A stretch of DNA of 64,000 nucleotides from Virgibacillus sp. NKC19-3 (GCF_019837165.1 NZ_JAGYHC010000001.1:806001-870000); one strand, 5' to 3'. Counted from the stretch's first letter, positions 17,971 to 26,961 are shown. Translations and numbers: made by a program. The notes: generated from the sequence alone by a model not told the origin.

Positions 17971-18146
17971 TGAAGTAATATCCTATCTATTTCCATATTT
18001 TCCATTAAAATTAATCTACGGTTTCCAATAACAAATTCTACTTGCCACTCACACACTCAAAATCTGACTTTGTTTCCTCTTAAATATCCCCTTCTATGTG
18101 AAAACAACTAAATCTATTTTCCAGTATGGAGCTAACAAGAAATAGC

Positions 18147-18214
18147 TTGACATAGTAAAACGCTTTCCTTATAATATGGTTAACTATTTATTTTGTTTGC
18201 CAAACAAAATAAAT
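18147..18214 (+). promoter_or_regulatory. TRAP operon promoter, cre-like site and perfect 29-bp operator palindrome
   Basis: TTGACA (18147-18152), exactly 17 bp, TATAAT (18170-18175): a consensus sigma-A promoter. A cre-like box GTAAAACGCTTTCC (18155-18168) sits in the spacer. Ten bases after the -10 box is the palindrome ATTTATTTTGTTT-GCC-AAACAAAATAAAT (18186-18214), with perfect 13-bp arms. A second, weaker stem (TTGAAGG 18224-18230 with CCTTCAA 18250-18256) precedes the ribosome site. A full-strength promoter under a strong operator fits induction by uronate and repression by glucose. Confidence 0.8.
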
Positions 18215-18279
18215 GAAATATTATTGAAGGACTACCCGATTTGTCATAACCTTCAAATTTTACAAGGGGGAAAATAGCT

Positions 18280-19287
18280 ATGAAAAGGAAAGCGCTATCT
18301 TTAATTGTGATGTCGTTGTTTATTTTGTTCTTGGTGGCTTGCAGCAGTAATAGTTCAGGAGATGGAGATTCATCGGATGGAGGAACAACCACATTAACAT
18401 TAGCTGAAGACCAACCGGAAGATTTCCCAACAACAATAGGCGATAAAGAGTTTGCTAGGTTGGTAGAAGAGAAAACAGATGGACGATATGAAATAGAAGT
18501 TTATCCAGATGGTCAACTCACGGATGAGAAGTCCTCCATTGAACAACTACAACTGGGTTCATTGGATTTTGCTCGGGTAAATGGTAGCCCTTTAACGGAA
18601 TTTAATGATAATATTGGAGCCTTGTCTATGCCATTCTTATTTGAATCCGAAGAAGAAAAGTGGGATGTTTGGGAAGGTGAAGTTGGACAGGAAATATTAG
18701 ACTCATTTACAGAAGATAATCTGATTGGCCTTGCCTATTATGATAATGGAGAACGCTTTTTTTATACAGCAGGTGAACCGGTTACAACGTTAGAAGATAT
18801 AAAAGGCAAAAAAATTCGTGTGCAAGAATCAGATTTAGCAATTGATATTGCTGAATCACTTGGAGCATCTGCTACACCAATGTCATATGATGAAGTGTAT
18901 TCGGCCATTCAAACAGGTGTGATTGATGGAGCTGAGAACAATTTCCCGAGTTATCAAGCTTCCGGGCATTATGAGGTAGCAGAATATGCATCTTTGCCTG
19001 GTTATCAAGACGTTCCAGAAGTTCTTCTTGGGTCGAAACAGGTTTGGGACGATTTGAGTGAAGAAGATCAACAATTATTTAAGGAAGCAGCTGAAGAATC
19101 GGTTGATGCCCAGCGAGAGGCATGGGACGAGCTAGTTGATAAATCACGAGATGAAATTGAGGAAAACGGAAATGAAATTGTAGAAATGGATGATATTGAA
19201 GAATGGAGAGAGGCTGTTCAACCTGTATATGATAAATATGAAGATCAGTATGGAGAGTGGTTGGATAGAATCCAGGATGAGCAATGA
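18280..19287 (+). CDS. dctP: TRAP transporter solute-binding lipoprotein (DctP family)
   Basis: A 335-residue extracytoplasmic substrate-binding protein. The lipobox LVAC places the lipidated Cys at about residue 21, followed by a Ser/Gly/Asp-rich linker. The DctP fold shows ARVNGSPLTEF, a GKKIRVQES segment (the Arg that binds the substrate carboxylate in this family) and the TGVIDGAENNFPSY motif near residue 215. TRAP binding proteins capture organic acids, often uronates. Its position right after two pectinases and under the shared operator makes galacturonate or oligogalacturonate the likely ligand; this is inferred. AAGGGGG precedes the ATG. Confidence 0.88.
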   Translation: MKRKALSLIVMSLFILFLVACSSNSSGDGDSSDGGTTTLTLAEDQPEDFPTTIGDKEFARLVEEKTDGRYEIEVYPDGQLTDEKSSIEQLQLGSLDFARVNGSPLTEFNDNIGALSMPFLFESEEEKWDVWEGEVGQEILDSFTEDNLIGLAYYDNGERFFYTAGEPVTTLEDIKGKKIRVQESDLAIDIAESLGASATPMSYDEVYSAIQTGVIDGAENNFPSYQASGHYEVAEYASLPGYQDVPEVLLGSKQVWDDLSEEDQQLFKEAAEESVDAQREAWDELVDKSRDEIEENGNEIVEMDDIEEWREAVQPVYDKYEDQYGEWLDRIQDEQ

Positions 19288-19298
19288 TTATTTAAGAT

Positions 19299-19330
19299 GG
19301 GGAATTGGTCTCTCATTTCCCCTTTCTTTT
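19299..19330 (+). terminator. Attenuator-like hairpin between dctP and dctQ
   Basis: GGGGAA (19299-19304) pairs with TTCCCC (19317-19322), followed by TTTCTTTT. Partial termination here would give more binding protein than membrane subunits, a common arrangement for such importers. Confidence 0.55.
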
Positions 19331-19386
19331 AAAATGAGGCTTATTGATCAAGTGGTAACACACACCATGTGAAAGGAGTTTCTTTG

Positions 19387-19884
19387 ATGAGCGTTTTAAA
19401 AAACGTGAAAAAAGGATTGGATAAAATTCTTCTTTTTACAGCTTTAATCATGCTCGCAAGTATGACAATCGTTATAATCTATCAAGTTTTTTCCCGCCAA
19501 TTTTTGAATCATACGCCTGCATGGTCCGAAGGGGCTTCTAGAGTTTTATTTGTTTGGGTAGCATTTTTAGGAATGGCTTATGGCTTTAAGGAAAAACTTC
19601 ATATCGGAGTAAGCATTTTTGTTAATATGTTACCAGAAAAAATACAAACCATATGCGATATTTTTGCTAAGTTGCTAATTATTGGTTTCGGTGTTCTGAT
19701 GATTTACTATGGGTGGAATTTCACTATTTTAATGAATAACTCAACTTTAGCGGGCTTAGGATTACCTTCGAGTGTGCTATATGCTTCTATTCCGATTACA
19801 GGTATATTTATCGTTTTAAATGGGATCGAGTTGTTGTTTGTGAAAGGTTTGCATCAAAATTATGAAGAAGGGGAGGGAGAATAA
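19387..19884 (+). CDS. dctQ: TRAP transporter small permease subunit (DctQ family)
   Basis: A 165-residue protein with four predicted membrane helices. It carries the DctQ pattern VFSRQFLNHTPAWSEGASR with the conserved Trp-Ser/Thr-Glu-Glu-like motif, and VAFLGMAYGFKEKLHIGV. DctQ pairs with DctM to form the sodium-coupled TRAP channel. AAAGGAG (19372-19378) fixes the start at ATG 19387 rather than an in-frame GTG at 19369. It ends two bases before dctM. Confidence 0.88.
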   Translation: MSVLKNVKKGLDKILLFTALIMLASMTIVIIYQVFSRQFLNHTPAWSEGASRVLFVWVAFLGMAYGFKEKLHIGVSIFVNMLPEKIQTICDIFAKLLIIGFGVLMIYYGWNFTILMNNSTLAGLGLPSSVLYASIPITGIFIVLNGIELLFVKGLHQNYEEGEGE

Positions 19885-19886
19885 AA

Positions 19887-21167
19887 ATGGAAACGTTTCT
19901 TTTACTGGGAACATTTGTTATTTTGCTTATACTAAGAGTACCAATTGCTTTAACACTTATAGTTGCATCATTGGCTACTGGACTTTATATGAATATTGAC
20001 CTTGCTACGCTTATTCAGCAAATGGTTGAGGGTCTGAATTCATTTACACTGTTGGCAATCCCCTTCTTTATTCTTGCTGGTGAGATTATGAATGAGGGCG
20101 GTATCTCCCGAAGGTTAATCAACTTTGCAAATGTGATTATTGGTTGGCTAAGGGGTGGCTTAGCCATGGTGAATGTTCTAGCAAGCACTTTTTTTGGAGG
20201 TATATCCGGATCTGCACTTGCTGATACATCATCAGTAGGTTCTGTTATGATTCCAATGATGAAAAAACAAGGATATGATTCGGACTACGCTGTATCGGTA
20301 ACGGTATCGAGTTCTGCACAAGGCGTCATGATTCCGCCGAGTCATAATATGATTATCTTTTCCACTGCGGCTGGTGGTGTATCCATTGGTTCTTTATTTA
20401 TGGGCGGTTTATTACCAGGGTTATTGTTAGGAATTGCTTTATTGATCATTACATATATGTTGGCCAGAAAGAGAAATTATCCAAAAGGACAGCCGGTTGA
20501 CAAAAAAGACATTCCAAGGATTCTTGGTGAGGGTATACTCGGGCTTTTAACAATTGTAATTATCATGGGTGGTATTCTAAGCGGGTACTTTACTGTTACA
20601 GAATCTGCAGCTATTGGCGCTTTATATGCGTTTATTATAACATTTTTTGTTTATCGAGATATTAAACTGACAAAGATGGGTATTATTTTAAAAAATACGT
20701 TTAAAACATTGTCCATGGTCTTGTTTCTAATTGGAACCTCCTCAGCATTTGGTTATTTGTTAACCTTGCTAAGGATACCAGCATTGGTTGCTGATACATT
20801 AATTAACATTTCTCCAAATTCAGCAATAACGATTTTAATGATTGTAGTAATATTATTACTACTAGGGATGATTATGGATATGGCGCCGCTTATTGTAATA
20901 GCTACACCGATTTTGCTTCCGGTAGCAATAGATGTGGGAATGGATCCTGTTCACTTTGGCGTATTATTAATCCTCTGTTTAGCTGTCGGATTGATAACAC
21001 CTCCTGTTGGAACTGTACTCTTTGTTGGATCTGCCATTGGTAAATTACCCATTGAGAAAACATCTAAAGGTTTATTACCATTCTATGCGGTTATGATTGT
21101 TATGGTATTTTTAGTTGCATATATCCCTAGTTTATCTTTGTATTTTCCTAATGTTTTTGTGGAGTAA
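19887..21167 (+). CDS. dctM: TRAP transporter large permease subunit (DctM family)
   Basis: A 426-residue protein with about twelve membrane helices and typical DctM motifs: LLAIPFFILAGEIMNEGGIS, FFGGISGSALADTSSVGSVMIPMM and the C-terminal CLAVGLITPPVGT region. The length matches the family. It forms the transport core and, by family rule, uses the sodium gradient, which suits a halotolerant host. GGGAGGGAG precedes the ATG. It is the last gene of the dctPQM operon and is followed by a long terminator hairpin. Confidence 0.92.
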   Translation: METFLLLGTFVILLILRVPIALTLIVASLATGLYMNIDLATLIQQMVEGLNSFTLLAIPFFILAGEIMNEGGISRRLINFANVIIGWLRGGLAMVNVLASTFFGGISGSALADTSSVGSVMIPMMKKQGYDSDYAVSVTVSSSAQGVMIPPSHNMIIFSTAAGGVSIGSLFMGGLLPGLLLGIALLIITYMLARKRNYPKGQPVDKKDIPRILGEGILGLLTIVIIMGGILSGYFTVTESAAIGALYAFIITFFVYRDIKLTKMGIILKNTFKTLSMVLFLIGTSSAFGYLLTLLRIPALVADTLINISPNSAITILMIVVILLLLGMIMDMAPLIVIATPILLPVAIDVGMDPVHFGVLLILCLAVGLITPPVGTVLFVGSAIGKLPIEKTSKGLLPFYAVMIVMVFLVAYIPSLSLYFPNVFVE

Positions 21168-21240
21168 TGTCACTAGTATTATGTGTGTATGCAACTAAGA
21201 TGCACGTAATTCGAGATTGTAAAAACGCACAGTTTTCATT

Positions 21241-21300
21241 AAAAAGGGCCCTCTTGGTACTTGTTAGACACCTGTATATTACCAAAGATTGGCTCTTTTT
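21241..21300 (+). terminator. Terminator of the TRAP operon
   Basis: AAAAAGGGCC (21241-21250) pairs with GGCTCTTTTT (21291-21300), with one wobble, around a 40-base insert. The remaining intergenic sequence to 21513 is AT-rich. I see no cobalamin riboswitch and no clear Fur box in it. Confidence 0.6.
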
Positions 21301-21513
21301 CATATTTTAATAAAAGAAAATAACGGATTCAAAAATATATACGAAGTAATCATCCCAAAATAGCTATCCCATAAATTGAATTAACTGATATATTGATGGA
21401 TTAGCAGATAACATATAAAATGAGAGAAGCAATAAGAGAAGAAATGAAAAAATCATCAAGAGAAATAGTCACGATACAAGAAGTGTTTTTTCTTATATCA
21501 AAAAGGAGCATTC

Positions 21514-22656
21514 ATGAGTTCGAAAGTTGCTTTACATAAAATTAGTCATAAGAGGAAAATCTCCTATTTCACGGAGGAAGAGAGGAACAAGAAAAAGAAA
21601 AATCAACAATATGACAATCGCTTTAAGATGCTATTATTTGTTTTACCTGTTGTTCTTTTCTTTTCAATGATATTGGCAGTGGCGCTTGGACCGGTAGCGA
21701 TTCACCCATTCACGGTATGGGAAATAGCGTTATCACATGTTCCATTTTTGGACAATCTCACGAACGAAGATTGGACAAATGCGCAGTATAATATTGTATG
21801 GCAAGTAAGGTTTCCGCGCGTTCTGCTCGGTTTAATGATTGGGGCCGGCCTGTCTCTAGCCGGTACAGGGATCCAGGCACTTGTTCGGAATTCTTTAGCA
21901 GATCCATATATTTTAGGTGTGTCTTCTGGAGCTTCTGTAGGTGCTACACTCGTAATTTTGTTAGGTGCCTTTGATCTCTTTGGCCAATATGCTCTTTCAT
22001 TTGCTGCATTTCTTGGAGCACTTCTATCCGTTATTCTCGTTTTTTCTCTATCACAAATAGCAGGTCGTATTTCTACGACCCGGCTTTTACTTTCCGGAAT
22101 AGCGTTATCTATGATTTTAAGTGCAATTACTAACTTTATTGTTATATCTGCTCCTGATGAGGATAAGATTCATAGCGCGCTATTTTGGATGATGGGCAGT
22201 TTAGTTGGTGCAGATTGGGATACTCTACCCATTGTAGGCATAGCTGTTGCTATTACGTTTATTTTTTTATTGTGTCAGGCACGCTCGTTGAATCTCCTGC
22301 TTATGGGAGAGGAAACAGCGGTGACGTTAGGATTGAGTATTAATATTTTTCGGAAAGTCTTAATATTAGTTGTATCACTGCTGACAGGGGTGATTGTTGC
22401 CGCTAGCGGAGCCATAGGATTTGTCGGGTTGATGATACCACATATGGTTCGTTTATTGATTGGTTCCGATCATAAAAAAGTACTCACGATCAGCCTGTTC
22501 TTCGGGGCTATTTTTATGATATGGGCTGATGTTGCAGCAAGGCTAATATTGGCACCGGAGGAAATACCGATTGGTGTTGTGACTGCATTAATTGGCGGAC
22601 CATTTTTCATTTGGTTAATAAGAAGAAGTTCTTACTCATTTGGAGGTGGAAAATGA
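21514..22656 (+). CDS. FecCD-family ABC transporter permease (iron-chelate/cobalamin type)
   Basis: A 380-residue membrane protein with a charged N-terminal tail of about 35 residues rich in Lys and Arg, then the BtuC/FecCD core of about ten helices. Family motifs include RFPRVLLGLMIGAGLSLAG, NSLADPYILGVSSGAS and the GAIGFVGLMIPHMVRL stretch that contacts the ATPase. AAAAAGGAG precedes the ATG. It overlaps the ATPase gene by ATGA (22653-22656). Such permeases move siderophores, heme or corrinoids; no sequence sign tells which. Confidence 0.92.
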   Translation: MSSKVALHKISHKRKISYFTEEERNKKKKNQQYDNRFKMLLFVLPVVLFFSMILAVALGPVAIHPFTVWEIALSHVPFLDNLTNEDWTNAQYNIVWQVRFPRVLLGLMIGAGLSLAGTGIQALVRNSLADPYILGVSSGASVGATLVILLGAFDLFGQYALSFAAFLGALLSVILVFSLSQIAGRISTTRLLLSGIALSMILSAITNFIVISAPDEDKIHSALFWMMGSLVGADWDTLPIVGIAVAITFIFLLCQARSLNLLLMGEETAVTLGLSINIFRKVLILVVSLLTGVIVAASGAIGFVGLMIPHMVRLLIGSDHKKVLTISLFFGAIFMIWADVAARLILAPEEIPIGVVTALIGGPFFIWLIRRSSYSFGGGK

Positions 22657-23438
22657 TGCAGGTAGACGTTGACCATGTATCATTCAGCATTCAAGAGAAG
22701 CAAATTATTTCCGATATTCATTTTCAAGCGAAATCTGGCCAATTGGTAGGGATAATAGGTCCAAATGGGTGTGGTAAATCTACTTTGCTTAAAAATATAT
22801 ACCGTTTATATAAACCGGATTGCGGAAGGATCATGCTGGATCATAAGAATATGAATGAGATCCCCTCCAAAGAGGTGGCTCAAAAACTAGCGGTAGTTAG
22901 CCAAGAACCAGCAGGGATCTTTGATTTTTCTGTGCGAGAGATCGTGCTTATGGGACGAGCTCCGCATAAAAAGATGATGGAGTCGGATAGCTTAAAGGAC
23001 CAAAATATTGCAGAAAAGGCACTTCACCAGGTAGGTTTGGACAGCTATGGTGATCGCAGTATCACGACTTTATCGGGTGGAGAAAAACAACGGGTCATGG
23101 TTGCCAGAGCATTAACGCAACAAGCAAGAGTGCTTGTTTTGGATGAACCGACCAATCACCTGGATATTGACCATCAGTTACAATTGATGGATTTGGTTAA
23201 AACATTAAATGTCACCGTGATTACGGCTTTACATGATTTAAATATGGCTTCTAGTTATTGTGATTGGATTTACGTAATGAATCATGGTGAAATCGTAAAA
23301 TCCGGAACGCCTGAAACGGTGTTGACCGAAGCAATATTACAAGAAGTGTTTCGTGTCAATACGCATATTATCAAACACCCAATCACAGGCAAAACACATA
23401 TTACTTTTCTATCTAGTGCTTCACAAAAGAATGTTTAA
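22653..23438 (+). CDS. ABC transporter ATP-binding protein, metal-chelate import type
   Basis: A 261-residue ATPase of the FecE/BtuD type. Walker A GPNGCGKST lies at about residue 36, signature LSGGEKQR near 138, Walker B VLVLDEPTNHLD near 158 and the switch His in TALHDLNMA near 191. GGAGG (22642-22646) precedes ATG 22653; a second ATG at 22656 is possible. It is translationally coupled to the permease upstream and followed by the binding protein 42 bp later, giving a complete importer. Confidence 0.93.
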   Translation: MMQVDVDHVSFSIQEKQIISDIHFQAKSGQLVGIIGPNGCGKSTLLKNIYRLYKPDCGRIMLDHKNMNEIPSKEVAQKLAVVSQEPAGIFDFSVREIVLMGRAPHKKMMESDSLKDQNIAEKALHQVGLDSYGDRSITTLSGGEKQRVMVARALTQQARVLVLDEPTNHLDIDHQLQLMDLVKTLNVTVITALHDLNMASSYCDWIYVMNHGEIVKSGTPETVLTEAILQEVFRVNTHIIKHPITGKTHITFLSSASQKNV

Positions 23439-23480
23439 TAAGATAAACGGTTTGATTGAAAAATATGGAGGAGAACAGCA

Positions 23481-24512
23481 ATGAAACATTTCTATCGTAT
23501 ATCCATGATTTTGTTGTCTTTTATAATGGCCTTCGTTGCCGTTGGTTGTAGTTCATCGAATGGTAATGAAGAGGGAACGACGTCCAACGAAGAAAATGGA
23601 ACAGAAAACAAAGCAGATACTGCATCGGATGAAGACTTTCCCACAACGGTTGAAAACGCAGGACGTGATTTAATTTTTGACGAGCCTCCTGAGCGGGTTG
23701 TAGCATTGTATCAACAAGAAGCCGAACTCATGGTAGCACTTGGATTAGAACATAAGCTGGTGGGTTATTCGATTGTTGCCGAAAATACACCGCCGGAATA
23801 TGAAGAGAAATTAGAAGACGTCCCGGTTTTAGCAGAGAATAGTTACCCTTCCAAAGAAGTACTATTAGGAGTGGATCCTGATTTTGTGATAGGATCAGAA
23901 AGGACCTTTACTGATAATGGTGCAGGGACAGTTGAGGAATTTGATGATTTGAATATTGCTGCCTATGTTACTGAATCAGAAAAACCAGAGACGATAGAAA
24001 ATATGGTTTATAAAGAAATTAAAGAAATAGCACAAATCTTTGGAGTTGAGGAACGCGGAGAAAAACTCATTCGATCGATGCAAGAAGAAATGGATGAGAT
24101 CACGAGTCAAATTGGGGATGTAGATGAGCCCGTAAAAGTGCTTTTAATGAGTGGTGGTGATGCAGGATCGGCACAAGTATCAGGTGGTTATGCATTAGAT
24201 AATTATCTTATTGAACTCGCAGGTGGTGAAAATATTTTTGCTGATGAAGATAAATACCTCTTTGAGGTCAATTGGGAAGAAATCATTGACCGTGATCCGG
24301 ATGTGATTGTAACGTCGTATTGTTGTGGAACAGGTCCAGAGGATTTAGAAAAGATGATTGCAGGTAATGCTTCACTGGAGGATGTAACTGCGGTTGAAAA
24401 TGACAACTATGTTGCCGCTCAAGTAGAAGATACAACAGGAAACGTTCGGGTGATTCAAGGACTAGAAACATTAGCAGAAGGGTTTTATCCTGAACTTTTT
24501 GATGAAGAATAA
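23481..24512 (+). CDS. ABC transporter substrate-binding lipoprotein, FecB/BtuF type
   Basis: A 343-residue lipoprotein with the lipobox VGC at about residue 23 and an acidic Asn/Glu-rich linker, then a helical-backbone binding protein fold (ERVVALYQQEAELMVALGL and DPDVIVTSYCCGTGPED segments). The paired Cys-Cys is unusual for the family. The ligand (siderophore, heme, corrinoid or other metal chelate) cannot be read from sequence. GAGGAGAA precedes the ATG. It is the third gene of the importer operon; no strong terminator is seen behind it. Confidence 0.88.
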   Translation: MKHFYRISMILLSFIMAFVAVGCSSSNGNEEGTTSNEENGTENKADTASDEDFPTTVENAGRDLIFDEPPERVVALYQQEAELMVALGLEHKLVGYSIVAENTPPEYEEKLEDVPVLAENSYPSKEVLLGVDPDFVIGSERTFTDNGAGTVEEFDDLNIAAYVTESEKPETIENMVYKEIKEIAQIFGVEERGEKLIRSMQEEMDEITSQIGDVDEPVKVLLMSGGDAGSAQVSGGYALDNYLIELAGGENIFADEDKYLFEVNWEEIIDRDPDVIVTSYCCGTGPEDLEKMIAGNASLEDVTAVENDNYVAAQVEDTTGNVRVIQGLETLAEGFYPELFDEE

Positions 24513-24627
24513 TACAAAAAAGTAGGTGGAAAAATTCTCAATACAAGATGTGTTTTAAATGAAATAAATCATGATATGCGTTGTATGATATTTTTCCTAA
24601 TAAGTCATTAATGCGCGAAAGGAATGA

Positions 24628-25122
24628 GTGGATAACATGCTGGATATTCTTATATGGATCGCGATAGTTGTATTATTTATGTTAAGTTTCGTTGGTATAC
24701 TTTTTCCAATTATTCCTTCCGTCTTAGTCTTATGGATAGGTTTCCTGCTATATCATTTTATATTGAATGCAAATGAGCTCGGTCTTTCTTTCTGGATTAT
24801 TATGGGTGTCTTTACAATTATCCTCTTCGTTGCAGACATCATTGCGAATAGTTATTTTGTGAAAAAATTCGGCGGAACGAAATGGGGAGAAAGAGCTGCG
24901 GCGGTAGCGGTTATCGTCGGGGCATTTATCACACCACCATTTGGGATTATATATGTGCCCTTCATCGTTGTTTTCTTAATTGAAATGACCCAAAAGCGGA
25001 CTGCCAAAGAAGCATTCCGAGCATCAATTGGCTCACTGATCGGATTCTTAAGCGGAGCAATGGCAAAAGTCGTTGTGCAACTTATTATGATTATTTGGTT
25101 TTTTATCGTAGTATTATTTTAA
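24628..25122 (+). CDS. DUF456 family membrane protein
   Basis: A 164-residue protein with about five membrane helices. It matches DUF456: the proline-bearing first helix (GILFPIIPSVLVLWIGFLLY), a central GGTKWGERAAAVAVIVGAF-type glycine motif and the FIEMTQKR region. The function is unknown. The start is either GTG 24628 (4 bases after AAAGGA) or ATG 24637 (13 bases after it); both are imperfect. The gene stands alone between the importer and a repeat element. Confidence 0.8.
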   Translation: MDNMLDILIWIAIVVLFMLSFVGILFPIIPSVLVLWIGFLLYHFILNANELGLSFWIIMGVFTIILFVADIIANSYFVKKFGGTKWGERAAAVAVIVGAFITPPFGIIYVPFIVVFLIEMTQKRTAKEAFRASIGSLIGFLSGAMAKVVVQLIMIIWFFIVVLF

Positions 25123-25133
25123 TAGGGGGACAT

Positions 25134-25183
25134 GGGGACAGGTCCCTTGTCCCAGTACTAGTTGGGACAGTGAACCTGTCCCC
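25134..25183. repeat. Inverted GGGACA repeat element
   Basis: GGGGACAGGTCCCTTGTCCC (25134-25153) and the imperfect reverse complement at 25163-25183 form a large hairpin between DUF456 and pdxK. The exact 21-bp first arm recurs in the opposite orientation at 34135-34155, so it is a dispersed element rather than a simple terminator. Confidence 0.65.
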
Positions 25184-25219
25184 CTGTCCCTAATTTCGGA
25201 AAAGAAAGGGTTTTAGGAT

Positions 25220-26050
25220 ATGAATTTTCCATCACGGGTGATCACGATTGCAGGATCAGCAGCTGGGGGGAGTGCAGGAATCCAAGCAGATTTAAAGACG
25301 TTTCAGGAACTTGATGTATATGGGATGAGCGTCGTAACAGCTATCGTGGGAAGACATCCTGAGACGGATAAAAATGTGCATCCGCAGACGCTGGAGGCGA
25401 TTGAAGCGCAATTTGTGACAGCGATGAAACAGGTAGGTGCGGATGGGCTTAAGACAGGGATGTTATTTTCAAAAGAAGTAATAGAAACGGTAGCGGCATT
25501 AATCAGGGATGCGTCGATTAAAAATATTACAGTCGACCCTGTCATGATTGGAAAATTGGATTCGAAGCTTTTGAGAGATGATGCGATTGATGCATTAATA
25601 AATCAATTGATCCCGATGGCTACGATTATGACACCGAATGTACCGGAAGCCTCTTTATTACTGGGTGGAAGAGATTTGACTAGTGTTGATGATTTGAAGC
25701 AGGCAGCGATCGATCTGCATGACTCAGGTGCAGCCAATGTATTGGTAAAAGGAGGGAGACTGAAAGGACCTGCGATTGATGTGTTGTATGATGGGAGAAC
25801 GATCTGGACGTTTGAAGCGCCACGTATCGATACTGTTCATACGAGCGGGGCAGGATGTACGTACTCAGCAGCAATCGCAGCATATTTAGCCATGGACAAA
25901 CCTATTGCAGAAGCAGTTCGACTAGCAAAAAGCTTTGTTACAACCGCAATTGAGCATGGATTTTCGTATACAGATTTTGTAGGACCGACATACCATGCAG
26001 CCATGCGCAAGTTTAATGAAGCACATGAAATTAAAGTTAGTAAAGAGTAG
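25220..26050 (+). CDS. pdxK: Pyridoxine/pyridoxal/pyridoxamine kinase
   Basis: A 276-residue ribokinase-fold protein of the ThiD/PdxK type. It has the AGSAAGGSAGIQADLKTFQ start, VDPVMIGK at about residue 108 and the anion-hole motif TSGAGCTYSAAI with the catalytic Asp position near residue 205 replaced in the PdxK manner (GAGC instead of GTGC/GAGD). This pattern and the length match B. subtilis PdxK (YwdB), which salvages pyridoxal and also phosphorylates HMP. GAAAGGG precedes the ATG. A hydroxymethylpyrimidine kinase role remains possible. Confidence 0.85.
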   Translation: MNFPSRVITIAGSAAGGSAGIQADLKTFQELDVYGMSVVTAIVGRHPETDKNVHPQTLEAIEAQFVTAMKQVGADGLKTGMLFSKEVIETVAALIRDASIKNITVDPVMIGKLDSKLLRDDAIDALINQLIPMATIMTPNVPEASLLLGGRDLTSVDDLKQAAIDLHDSGAANVLVKGGRLKGPAIDVLYDGRTIWTFEAPRIDTVHTSGAGCTYSAAIAAYLAMDKPIAEAVRLAKSFVTTAIEHGFSYTDFVGPTYHAAMRKFNEAHEIKVSKE

Positions 26051-26100
26051 GTAGGACAGATTCCTCGTTTGACCGTTTTGCACCGAGTATTACGAAGGTG

Positions 26101-26340
26101 CAAAACGCTCGAATGCCGAAGCGAAACGCTCGAATGCCGAAGCGAAACGCTCGAATGCCGAAGCGAAACGCTCGAATGCCGAAGCGAAACGCTCGAATGC
26201 CGAAGCGAAACGCTCGAATGCCGAAGCGAAACGCTCGAATGCCGAAGCGAAACGCTCGAATGCCGAAGCGAAACGCTCGAATGCCGAAGCGAAACGCTCG
26301 AATGCCGAAGCGAAACGCTCGAATGCCGAAGCAAAACGCT
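26101..26340. repeat. 21-bp tandem repeat array A, 11 full copies
   Basis: Eleven near-identical copies of CGAAACGCTCGAATGCCGAA-G run from 26101 to 26331, with a partial twelfth copy to 26340. Only the first base pairs of the outer units differ. Each unit contains the short inverted repeat AGCG-AAA-CGCT. Since 21 is a multiple of three, all frames stay open on both strands, which makes false ORFs. It lies between pdxK and pncA. Confidence 0.95.
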
Positions 26341-26394
26341 TGGTATCAGGGTTCCTGTTTCTAGCAACCGAATTGGACAAGGAGGATAAAATAG

Positions 26395-26946
26395 ATGGGG
26401 AAGCGTGCATTATTGAATGTGGACTATACAAATGATTTTGTAGCGGATGAAGGGAAGCTGACGAGTGGGAAACCGGGGCAGGCAATTGAATCTAGCATAG
26501 TGGCTTTAACTCGAGAATTTATGGAAGCGGGCGATTATGTTGTTTTTGCGATTGACGCCCATGAAGATGGTGATGAACTTCATCCGGAATCCGCTCTATT
26601 TCCACCGCATAATATTATTGGGACATCGGGTCGCAGTTTGTATGGAAAACTAGCAGATGTATATGAGCAAAACAAAGATAGAGCAAATGTCTATTATTTT
26701 GATAAAACGCGTTATAGCGCATTTGCCGGCACTGATCTGGAAATCCGATTACGTGAGCGGTCGATTGAGGAGGTCCATATCATTGGTGTTTGTACCGATA
26801 TATGTGTCCTACATACAGCCGTTGATGCATACAACAAAGGGTTTAACATTGTGATCCATAAGGATGCGGTGGCAAGCTTTAATCAGGCTGGCCATGATTG
26901 GGCTTTGGAACACTTTACGAATACGTTGGGCGCAAGCGTATTATAA
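26395..26946 (+). CDS. pncA: Nicotinamidase / cysteine hydrolase of the isochorismatase family
   Basis: A 183-residue hydrolase that deamidates nicotinamide to nicotinate for NAD salvage. Length and sequence track B. subtilis PncA (YueJ) closely: DYTNDFV with Asp10, FPPHNIIGT, the KTRYSAFAGTDLE segment, and GVCTDICV with the nucleophile Cys137. The active-site set is complete. ACAAGGAGG precedes the ATG. The 21-bp array lies immediately upstream, so any promoter must lie within or before it. A terminator follows. Interestingly, LarB at 3724 consumes nicotinic acid adenine dinucleotide, which this salvage route can supply. Confidence 0.93.
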   Translation: MGKRALLNVDYTNDFVADEGKLTSGKPGQAIESSIVALTREFMEAGDYVVFAIDAHEDGDELHPESALFPPHNIIGTSGRSLYGKLADVYEQNKDRANVYYFDKTRYSAFAGTDLEIRLRERSIEEVHIIGVCTDICVLHTAVDAYNKGFNIVIHKDAVASFNQAGHDWALEHFTNTLGASVL

Positions 26947-26961
26947 TTTGATATGAATGGG

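Noticed and set aside
21168-21513. Cobalamin riboswitch before the FecCD-type importer
   Set aside because: No B12-box-like conserved sequence could be found, so the cobalamin substrate cannot be supported.
26101-26340. CRISPR array
   Set aside because: The units are contiguous identical 21-mers without variable spacers, and no cas genes are present. The same holds for arrays at 28941 and 44102.
26069-26485. Long overlapping frames on both strands (ARMPKRN, ECRSETL and SAFERFA repeats)
   Set aside because: They are products of the 21-bp tandem repeat, which stays open in all frames. There is no ribosome site or sensible protein outside the repeat.
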